Shown one piece after another: positions 54,659 to 64,000 of a DNA stretch of 64,000 nucleotides (the first letter of the stretch is position 1; each line of letters opens with the position of its first letter). Under the pieces are notes generated by a model. That model worked only from the letters and a program-made list of their open reading frames with translations, had not been told where the DNA came from and did no database searches. The stretch covers positions 1,347,414 to 1,411,413 of the forward strand of contig CM055097.1 in assembly GCA_029204225.1 (NCBI GenBank), written 5' to 3'. The translations under genes and the position numbers were made by a program. This stretch comes from Diphasiastrum complanatum. Taxonomy: Eukaryota; Streptophyta; Lycopodiopsida; Lycopodiales; Lycopodiaceae.

Positions 54659-54997
54659 TTATGGATTACTTATAGGTTTTCCATTGATAATGAATCTAAA
54701 ATAATTGGGTAGATTGTTATGAGAAAAAACCAACTCTGATCTGATATAATTGAGGCTCCAATGCTCTTCCACCTCAATCATAGTAAAAAATTCTTCATTG
54801 TATTTGATGTTTATCTCTTTTCGATCTGAATGACCATCCACTTGAAAGTCTTGATCTAGTGGTAGCCAAGTCCCACTCATTTTCTTAAATCTCTGATAGC
54901 TGAAGGTTAGACTAAGCATTTGTTTCTCAATCAACAAACAAAATGTTTGTGCATAGCAATGATTTAGACAACTGTTATCAACGCTGACTTTCAACAC
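54659..54997 (-). CDS. Unrecognised ORF, possible exon of a host gene
   Basis: The frame has a balanced, protein-like composition: GTWLPLDQDFQVDGHSDRKE, INIKYNEEFFTMIEVEEHWS, LNYIRSELVFSHNNLPNYFR and FIINGKPI. The acidic-aromatic stretch followed by 'LP-x-x-F-x-F-I-I-N-G' looks like a ubiquitin-like or N-terminal regulatory fold, but I cannot name the family. A possible acceptor (CTAACCTTCAG) lies upstream near 54905. No neighbouring exon was found. It lies between LTR fragments, so it may be a gene remnant. Confidence 0.3.
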   Translation of the reverse strand: MLKVSVDNSCLNHCYAQTFCLLIEKQMLSLTFSYQRFKKMSGTWLPLDQDFQVDGHSDRKEINIKYNEEFFTMIEVEEHWSLNYIRSELVFSHNNLPNYFRFIINGKPISNP

Positions 54998-54999
54998 AT

Positions 55000-56550
<1,551 letters not shown>

Positions 56551-57475
56551 CTACTTCAAATGCATGACTACGCCTATCAATATTGAACAAAACAATAGTG
56601 ATAGTTTATCTCTGGTTCTGAGCACTTTCTTAGGTTCCAAAGGTACACTATGCAACAAATCTTCCAAATGGGATAAATCCTCATCTGATCCAACTGTATC
56701 GCCTTGTTGTAAACTTAGTTTCAAGCGACTTACATGAAATATCGGGTGTGCAGAAAATTTATAGAGATCGAGTTCATATGCCAAAGAACCAATTCTATGT
56801 ACAATCATGAACGATCCACAAAAACGGACAGACAGTTTATAATGCTTCCCTATATGCAATGTCTTAGAATCTTTTGGAATCCTAAGATATACCCATTTAT
56901 CAACTTTAAAATCTCTTGGAGATCTCTTAAGATCGGTATAGTGTTTAGCTCTATCCTAAGCAATACGGATACTATACTTAGCCACTTGCATCATTTCTTG
57001 CATATCACGTAGGAAATCATCAACCTTCTAGATCTTAACAGACTTCATCTCAACATTTACTGGAGATCTAGTTTGAAAATCGTACACAAGTATATAAGGA
57101 CTATAACTTGTAGCCGAATGTTTTCTACTATTATATGCAAACTCAACCAGTGGGAGGTAATCTTCCCAATGAGATTGCATGTGAGAAACATACATCCTCA
57201 AAATAGTTTCCATAGTTTGATTAGTCCCTTCCGTCTGGCCATTTGATTTAAGATGATCAAAAGAACTTAAATTTAAAGAAGTTGTCAGTTTATGGAATAT
57301 TGCTAACCAAAAGTGACCTGTGGACTTAGGATCTCTATCACTAACAATGTCACTTGGCAGACCATACAACCAAAATAATCTTTCAACAAAGATCTGGGCT
57401 AATTCAGAAGCCTTTATAGTTGACTTTACTGGTATGAAAGCAGCTAACCTAGTTAACCGATCCACTACAATCGAG
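56551..57475 (-). pseudogene. Gypsy integrase relic
   Basis: The minus-strand frame at 57465-57028 reads MDRLTRLAAFIPVKSTIKAS, VERLFWLYGLPSDIVSDRDP, SNGQTEGTNQTMETILRMYV, YLPLVEFAYNSRKHSATSYS. The second Asp and the Glu of the catalytic triad are present, and S-D-R-D is intact, unlike in the two gypsy elements of intron 1. The C-terminal part follows after a break (56859-56620: HRIGSLAYELDLY, HPIFHVSRLKLSLQ). Reverse transcriptase, gag and LTRs are missing. The left edge merges with a copia LTR scrap near 56560-56615 (TGACTACGCCTATCAAT). Confidence 0.8.
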
Positions 57476-58200
57476 GATAAGTGTGGTTTTAATTTCCTCA
57501 GTCACATGAGGCAACTCATGCAAGTGGTATTTTACACCAACATATTTCACAGTCGCTACCTATAAAGAGCATAATGAGCTTATAACCTATTATGAAGGCC
57601 TTATGATTATTGCCTTAAGAAGCCTTCAAGGCATTACAACTATTGCTCATAACTAGCACATCAGAGATTCCTCTACGAAGGCATTACAGACAGATTATGA
57701 CCTACAAGCAACCACCGAAGGACAACATCCCTACCGAAGATCCTACGGACAACTTGGCAGATGTTGACATGTAACAACAACAAGACTTACGACTAGCATT
57801 ATGAAGTAAATCATTCTTTTAATCATTTTTTTAATAAGACTTATGTCTGTAAGGAGAGACATGATGTCGAAGATGCAACAAAGATGCAAATAACTTGATT
57901 AACACACTTCGATGCAACACATGATGTTGAATATGCACGAGATGCAACAAAGATGCAAATAAATTGATGAAACACAATCGATACAAACATCTGCTTAGGC
58001 CAGACAGAGAGATAGCAAGCGTAAGCTACAATATGATTTTCATATCATCGTAGCAATTGTAAATCAGAATAAGCTTTGGGCATGTGGTTATCACCGTGAT
58101 GGTATTGTGCTCATCATCATTTCCTACTGATTTGTACATGCTACTTTATGGATTCAATCTTAATGTCTTATTGAGTTCATAATAATATCAATTACGAATG
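57476..58200. other. No gene seen
   Basis: Spacer with short direct repeats (GATGCAACAAAGATGCAAAT near 57868 and 57947) but no recognised element. Confidence 0.45.
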
Positions 58201-58412
58201 AATACTTGTCTGATTCATTTTTTTCATAATGTTGCTCTCACATTGTTTCGTTTGAACTGTCTGTTGTTTCCACTTTTGCACTTTCGCACATTTAATCAAT
58301 TTGTGTATGGCTATGTAATCAATTGGATTGATTGTAGAAATTTCAAAGTTTGGATCAAATAAAGTCCACAATAATTTTGGGCTCGAATTTAATAGGCGTA
58401 GTTCATCACACC
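58200..58412 (+). repeat. Copia LTR fragment, plus orientation
   Basis: Blocks such as GGCTATGTAATCAATTG, GAAATTTCAAAG and AATAGGCGTAGTTCATCAC parallel the inner LTR words of elements A and C in reverse complement. It lies directly before the plus-strand copia relic G. Confidence 0.45.
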
Positions 58413-58414
58413 AA

Positions 58415-59715
58415 GAAAAACAAGATCATTTATTTGATTTGTTTCATTTTCTCAACACTTTAAGTTCCAGCTATAAACCAAAATTGGCATGTATTGGTGA
58501 AAACCTTAAGGATGTGGAGCTTGTTCAAGTTGTTCTTAATGGCTTATTGGATGATCATGCTAACTTGGTGCAAAGTTTTGCTATTCAAAAGGCTTTGCCA
58601 AGAATGGAGGACCTGCAAGAGGTCTTAGTGGCTGAAGATTTTAAACTCCAAGCAAGAGGAGGATCATCTTCTACATCTCATGTTGGAGAGGAGGAAGCTA
58701 TGTTCTCAAAAGCCAAATTCAAGGGCAAGGGCAAAAGCAACTGGTCAAAAGGGCAAGATCAAGGTGAGCCTTCTACTTTGTTGGCAAGAAGAATAAAGAC
58801 CTAAGCTAAAATGTTTCTATTGTGGAGTCAAAGGACATTTTGCTAGTGATTGCTTCAAGAAGAAGAGAGATCAAGGAGGCAAACCAATCTAACTCTTGAT
58901 GAAGATGGTGTTGATGAACAAATTTCAAATGATGCTTTTGTTATGTCATCATGCTTGTTTAATAATCATGGAGATATTGATCCTTGGTGGATTGATAGTG
59001 GATCTACATCACATATAAAATCTCATGAGTATTATTCATCGTCGATGGCATTTGAAGGTGACAAGAAGGTGATCTACATGGCCAATGATCGTGAGTGTGC
59101 AATCAAAGGGATTGGCACAATTCCTATCTCTCTCTCTACTAGTAGAAATGTGAATTTGAAGGATGTCTTGTTCATTCCATCTATCACTAATAAATCCTCT
59201 TAGTGTGATCCAAAGGCTTGACGAAGGTCAAGGCGAGTTTAATGATGATGCTTGTTTGATCAAGAAGGAAAGTGAATTGACTGCAAAAGGAAGAGGCAAG
59301 GTAAATTGTTCAAACTTGATGCTTGTGTTGTTGCTAACCAAGTTGGCAAAGGAGCAATTGTCATTGCAATAGGTATGGCACAAGAGATTGGGGATCTCAA
59401 CTACAAGTCATTGGAGGTAATGGCAAAGAGGCAAGTTGTCTTTGGTCTTCCAAAATCTCTAACTAGCATAAATCATGTTTGTGAGCAATGTGCTTTATCA
59501 AAGTCACATAGGTTACCTTACAAGAGATCTACATGAAGATCAAGTAAGCCTTTTCAACTTGTGCATTCAGATATTCAAGGAGTTACTACAATTAACAATG
59601 GTGATGCTAAAATGTATGTGACATTTGTTGATGGATTTAGTTGATTTTGTTGGGTGTATCTACTAAACAACAAAGATGAGGTGTTTGATATCTTTGTTGG
59701 AGTTAATCTTACTCC
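58415..59715 (+). pseudogene. Copia relic G: gag, protease, start of integrase
   Basis: Gag (58436-58800) carries YKPKLACIGENLKDVELVQV, LQEVLVAEDFKLQARGGSSS and a lysine-rich tail. A full zinc knuckle, CFYCGVKGHFASDC, follows at 58810-58851. The protease motif WWIDSGSTSHI is at 58987-59020 (DSG intact) in the 58850 frame. A stop and shift near 59202 lead to GAG-pre-integrase (CEQCALSKSHRLPYKRST) and the first integrase motif (LVHSDIQGV). The sequence ends near 59715, before the integrase core. It is from a copia lineage different from the minus-strand elements. Confidence 0.8.
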
Positions 59716-60900
59716 TACTCACTCTAACTGCCTCCAATTCACTCAAGAAAATAACTCTCTTACAACAGTTTGCAAAAATAAACTGTTTCTCGCACAGTCT
59801 GCAGTTTTACACTTAAACTTCAACAGGCGAGGAATGCGAGGACTGCGACAAAGTGTTCTACGCAACATTTCAGGCAAACCAAGGAACACAAGGTTTTTTG
59901 AATAATACGAGGAATGCGAAATACTGCAGAACTACATGGGTCTTCGTACAAGACCTGTCTATATCTTCATGTTCCAGTGAATAGCCGACCTACGGTTCAA
60001 ATACAGAACTATTAATGATCTTGTAATTGTAATATTAGAATAACATAAGATCATCAAACAACTATATAAGAAAGTGAAGCCAGTTACCGGACCTTTAATT
60101 AAATCACTCATCCTAAAAAAATTATATTTATGGGGTATGTGGTATATTTCGATGAATAAACCTATAACATGATTCTTGTTTCTGATATGCACGTCAAGCT
60201 TAGCGACAGTCTTAATTTGTTATATGTGTATTTAATTTATTTATCACATGTTTCCCTCTTATTTTATTTGTGATCCATTGTTACTTGACAAGGTGGACCG
60301 ATGCAAATGGCGAGTTCACATTCTTCTTCTTCAGATGCTGAGGCTAGGCCATCATAGATTGGATCAGAGGCCTAGCTACACCAGAGGATACCATGCCCAT
60401 GTACACAATGTAAGTATGCATTGTGACGAGAGCGACGTATTACTATATCACATGTTCATATGTATGGATAGATAAAGAGAGAGTCATTATTTGTGTGGCC
60501 CAAAGTCGGTTCTTTGGTGGGTTTTATGTATCTATCTTTTACTGTGCTTGATGTTTGCAAATTTAACATTGCTAATTATTGCATGCACATTTATCTTGTA
60601 TGTATTTGGCGGTCTTCATGATTAGAGAGGATATTCCATTGTTCTAATTGACTGTTGTTGCACTTCTTTTGTGTAGGATGATGACTCGCATTCACATGAC
60701 CATCGAAGAATTCAACCAGATGTTGCCATGCAATCAACAAGATTCAGACGTGCAGCGCGACAGCCACCATTTTTCCCACGTGCACATGCGGACTTGCATG
60801 AAGGTATGTCTCAAGGAGACAAAATACACGAAGATGTGCCATTCACAATGCACGATCATGAGGGCAACATGGGGGAATATCTTGTCGTGGTTTGCTCAAA
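59716..60900. other. No intact gene; LTR-like words then upstream part of the CACTA relic
   Basis: At 59780-59960 words such as GCGAGGAATGCGA and TGCAGTTTTACAC resemble LTR words elsewhere in the window, without a defined boundary. From 60290 a degraded plus-strand frame (RWTDANGEFTFFFF...) and a histidine-rich stretch (60670-60890) lead into the CACTA transposase and may be its N-terminal part. Confidence 0.4.
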
Positions 60901-60904
60901 AAAA

Positions 60905-61640
60905 TGTTGCCTCCAAATAACACCATGGCGGAATCTCGACAAAAAGCCAAGAAAATGCTATTAGCGGTCGGCATGGATTACAAGAGTATTCATGCATTTC
61001 CCAACGATTTCATTTTATATTGAGATGAGTTTGAGGAGGCAAGCATGTGTCCATGTTGTGGGGAACACCGCTACAGGCAAGATTTACAAGGAGACACCAT
61101 ACCTGCCAAAGTGGTAAGACATTTTCCCATCATACCTAGGATACCCCATATGTTTAAATGCAAGTCCAAAGCGGAGCTTATGACATGGCATTCGAGCAAT
61201 TGTTCATCAAACGATACTATGAGGATCTCTTGCATGGAAGCATGTGTATGGTACTTGGCATGAGTTTAGGGATGAGCCTCACCATTTGCATTTGGGGTTG
61301 GTGATGGATGGTTTGAATCCATTCAGTTTGCACTCCACATCATGGTCCACTTGGCCGGCTGTCCTTGTAAATTACAACATTCCCCCTTGGCTAAATATCA
61401 AGAAGGGGCATCTAATGCTTGCCCTTCTTATCCCGCAAAAATACAAGGCCAAAAATATGGACGTGTATATGGCTCCCTTGATAGATGAGCTAAAGATTCT
61501 ATGGCAAGGAGTTCAAGTGACATATATCAAGACCATGCACACAAAGAGATTTTGTGGTAAAGGGGATCTTGACGTGGACGATGCACGACTTTCTTGGATA
61601 TGGGAAATGTTCTGGTGAGATATTGTTGTTATTGGTTCGA
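60905..61640 (+). pseudogene. CACTA (En/Spm) transposase relic, Transposase_21 type
   Basis: The frame reads LPPNNTMAESRQKAKKMLLA, VGMDYKSIHAFPNDFILY-stop-DEFEEA, CPCCGEHRYRQ, IPAKVVRHFPIIPRIPHMFK and MTWH. A second frame (61244-61618) continues DEPHHLHLGLVMDGLNPFSL, STSWSTWPAVLVNYNIPPWL, LMLALLIPQKYKAKNMDVYM and APLIDELKILWQGVQVTY. These are the landmark motifs of the TNP2 transposase of CACTA elements ('GLA-x-DG-NPF', 'W-P-V', 'YNLPPW', 'PLVDEL-LW'). A frameshift near 61550 leads to LTWTMHDFLGYGKCSGE. No CACTA ends were found; it is truncated by copia relic H at its 3' side. Confidence 0.82.
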
Positions 61641-61889
61641 TTCATGGTATTAAATCTAATGTGTATTCACAAATTTTCTTTCAATTCGAACATTATACTC
61701 ACAATGGACTCGGTTGTTTTGTTTCAATGTCGGGCTCCAAACTAGTGGCTACAATGCATGTCCCATTTGTGTCGAGTATCTGCAAGCACGTCGCTCACAA
61801 CTTCTACGAAAGATGGTTTATGAGGGTCCCACTCGATAACTTCCACTCAAACATGTGAAACTTTTCTAGAACATTCATTTTTGTGGGCT

Positions 61890-62810
61890 AAGATAGATCT
61901 TCTTTTGTAATTTATCTCTAGTAATGTACATTCCTAACCGTGAATGAACAGTGCCTAAGTCAGTGATGTCGAATTCCCTCAATAGATTACTCTTAGTAGT
62001 GTGCAACAAGAATGTGTCGTTAGACTGAATAAGTGCATCATCCATGTATAGAGCTATATAAATTGAATTGACACCTATGTGTTTGGAATAAACATTACAG
62101 TCAGCTGAATTGTTGGCAAAGCCTAATTGAATACGATAAGCATTAATTCGTTCGAACAAAGCCCTTGCAGCTTGTTTCAAACCATAGATTGCTTTGTGCA
62201 GCTTGCACACTTTGTGCTCTTGGCCTTTGACTTCGAAACCTTCGAGTTGGAAGGTGTACGCTCTTCGACATAGCCATTGAGAAAGGCTATTTTGAAATTC
62301 ATTAGATGCATTTCAAGATCTTCGGTGGCTGCTAGTGTAATGAGAGTCCTGATTGATTGCATTTTGACAACATGAATAAATATTTCTTGGTAATCCACTC
62401 CTTGGATTTGAGTGAAGCCTTTTGCCACTATCCTTGCTTTCCATTTTGCAATGGAACCATCAGAGTTGATCTTCTTCTTGAGATCCACTTATTGTCGATA
62501 ACTCTCTTGTGAGTGGAGAAGTTGACCAAAGTCCAGGTTTGGTTCGACAAAAGTGAATTGTACTCGCTTTCCATTGCTGAAATGATAGGATGAAACGACA
62601 CAACATCATATGTCAATGGATGAAACGACACAACATCATATGTTGATGGATGTTTGAATTCGTAGAATGCATCTTCCTTGAAGATTACATCTCTAGAAAC
62701 AAATGCTACATTGGTGGATGGATCATAAACTTTATAAGCTTTATCTTCATCAGGATAGCCTATGAAAATGCATTTATTTGGCACCCAAGTTGTTACCATG
62801 AAAAACATTT
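61890..62810 (-). pseudogene. Copia relic H: integrase tail and reverse transcriptase
   Basis: From 62808 the frame reads WVPNKCIFIGYPDEDKAYKV and VAFVSRDVIFKED (integrase C-terminus), then SNQTWTLVNFSTHKRVIDNK. Reverse transcriptase follows in other frames: KARIVAKGFTQIQGVDYQEI (62440), NFKIAFLNGYVEE, LHKAIYGLKQAARALFERIN (62205) and LYMDDALIQ (62035), with a YMDD catalytic motif. A 30-bp in-frame duplication gives TYDVVSFHP twice (62590-62650). Frameshifts separate the parts; RNase H and both LTRs are missing. Confidence 0.82.
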
Positions 62811-62811
62811 A

Positions 62812-63541
62812 AGTATAACAAAATATACAGGTCAATAATGTTGTTGAGCACAAGACAATAGCTGATGAAACTGTGTGCTCTGCAAAGCTAATCCAATCTG
62901 TGAAAGGAATAAACCTATTGCTGACAATACAAAGAATTGATGTGCAAAAGCATCTACTTTGTCTATCTTTGGTAAGCTTCTGATGCTATTATGCTTGTTG
63001 CTTGTTTCTCTTACATCCAAGTTCTTTGAATACGTAGATGGTATTCATTATATACATATTTTTACAGGTGTGCAAATGAAGAAAGTACAAAGTGGATGTG
63101 TTGTCTGTTGGAGATCGTGGGTGGCTGCTATCGTTGTCAAATATGTTTGCACAATTGCATGGGATGAGCGTGAGAAGGCTGCGATGTTAGCCTTTGTTGA
63201 AATGAACGTTGGTGAAGATGTGAAAAATGCGACACTCTCACAAATGCCTTAGGATTTGATTTACAGGGCGCCTTCGCCTTTCTATCAGGGCACCTTCAGC
63301 ATTTTGTAGGGTAGTGTCGTCTTTTTGCCTGTCACAAATCATGTGTAAAAACACAGTGTCGCGTTTTTTGCCTTTTTCGCTTGTGGAAATTTTCTTGTAT
63401 TTATGCAGACAGTCGCATTTTTTGCCTATCTTATTTCACATGTAAATATGCAGACTGTGTGACAACATGAGTAAAAATATAGCATGAATGGAGGCAGATT
63501 AAAATAGGATCTAGGAGAGTAGAGGAGATAAATCCAACACC
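62812..63541 (-). repeat. Copia element I, 3' LTR (left part missing)
   Basis: It matches the right two thirds of the element C LTR: AGTATA...CAGGTCAATAATG, the TGTGCAAATGAAGAAAGTAC block, GGAGATCGTGGGTGGCTGC, and a right end AAATCCAACA at 63541. About 400 bp of the outer end are absent where relic H abuts. Unlike the element C 3' LTR it keeps the block with GTGTAAAAACACAGTGTCGCG (63340-63365). Confidence 0.8.
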
Positions 63542-63685
63542 CCCCCTTAATCTAGATCCGTGAATGCCTTGATCTTCAGACTAATCAATGCACAAAACTT
63601 GTTGTGTGCATTAACACTTAATGCTTTCATGAATATGTCTGCAACCATGTCCTACGTTCTACAGTACGTTAAGCTCATCTGACAA
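63542..63685 (-). pseudogene. Copia element I, RNase H C-terminal end
   Basis: CCCCCCCTTAATCTAGATCC (polypurine complement) is followed by a stretch nearly identical to 49982-50120 of element C, encoding the end of RNase H (IKALSVNAHNK). Homology stops at about 63685, so the rest of the element is lost. Confidence 0.75.
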
Positions 63686-63867
63686 ATTCCAAACAAATAT
63701 TTCAAATTCTAGGTGAAAAATCACAATTAACCGTCAAAAATTCATTGATTTCCATCAAATCCTATAGAGAAAATCCATAACCATGATCAATAGGCTGAAA
63801 GTACACCAAATTCAGAGGAGCCACCTACTTGGAGGTCAATTCCACCACCTGGAGAAATTGGCCGTAA

Positions 63868-64000
63868 ATGTTTTGTCTGCATAAATGAACCAAAACTGTA
63901 GCTCTGTAGAAATGAACTAAAACAGCCAGAGGCGACACTGTCGAGTTTTTTGCAAAATGGCGAAAAAGCTGAAGGTGCCCTTAAATCTCATTTAGGATTG
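63868..64000 (-). repeat. LTR scrap of the element A type
   Basis: TTTTGTCTGCATAAATGA, CTGTAGAAATGAAC and GCGAAAAAGCTGAAG recur in the element A LTRs near 3465-3545 and 8730-8810 in the same orientation. The sequence continues past the window edge. Confidence 0.55.

Overview
This is a nuclear land-plant window. It holds spliced genes with GT/AG introns, Ty1/copia and Ty3/gypsy retrotransposons primed by initiator tRNA-Met, hAT and CACTA transposons, and long (CT)n/(GA)n tracts. The only host gene I recognise is a clade-D-type protein phosphatase 2C (PP2C) on the + strand. Its four coding exons (19430-19721, 33835-34202, 41013-41249, 41798-42100) join in frame to 399 codons. Almost everything else is decayed transposable-element DNA, nested and truncated. 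The transposon-filled introns of about 14.1 and 6.8 kb point to a large, repeat-rich genome. A LINE-like scrap weakly suggests a non-seed plant or early-diverging lineage, but the species cannot be fixed from the sequence.

Layout. 1-2150: no gene seen. 2150-2890: 3' end of a minus-strand chromovirus (LTR, polypurine tract, chromodomain). 2889-9101: a nearly full-length minus-strand copia element (A). 9102-11800: a copia scrap and a long CT microsatellite. 11800-17300: two different minus-strand copia relics abutted near 14.98 kb (B2, B1). 17275-18760: a probable LTR, then the PP2C upstream region. 18762-42100: the PP2C gene. Its intron 1 holds a LINE-like scrap, a GC-rich foldback element, a gypsy element inserted into the reverse transcriptase of another gypsy element, a 4.7-kb hAT element with a decayed transposase, and a 408-bp hAT-like miniature element. 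Its intron 2 holds a degraded gypsy relic and a non-autonomous hAT copy that is itself interrupted by a 559-bp element. 42101-45950: no further gene seen. 45950-49230: two LTR copies and a copia relic (E). 49233-54216: copia element C. 54217-59715: LTR scraps, an unrecognised ORF, a GA tract, a gypsy integrase relic and a plus-strand copia relic (G). 60900-61640: CACTA transposase relic. 61890-63685: two more minus-strand copia relics (H, I). 63868-64000: an LTR scrap.

The transposon genes do not form a pathway. Each is inactivated by stops, frameshifts, deletions or changed catalytic residues, although several copies keep readable termini and target-site duplications. The most unusual signal is a set of hAT-like elements in the PP2C introns. 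They share terminal and subterminal blocks and have near-perfect or perfect 8-bp target duplications. Their ends are packed with iterated short palindromes whose 'word' differs from copy to copy.
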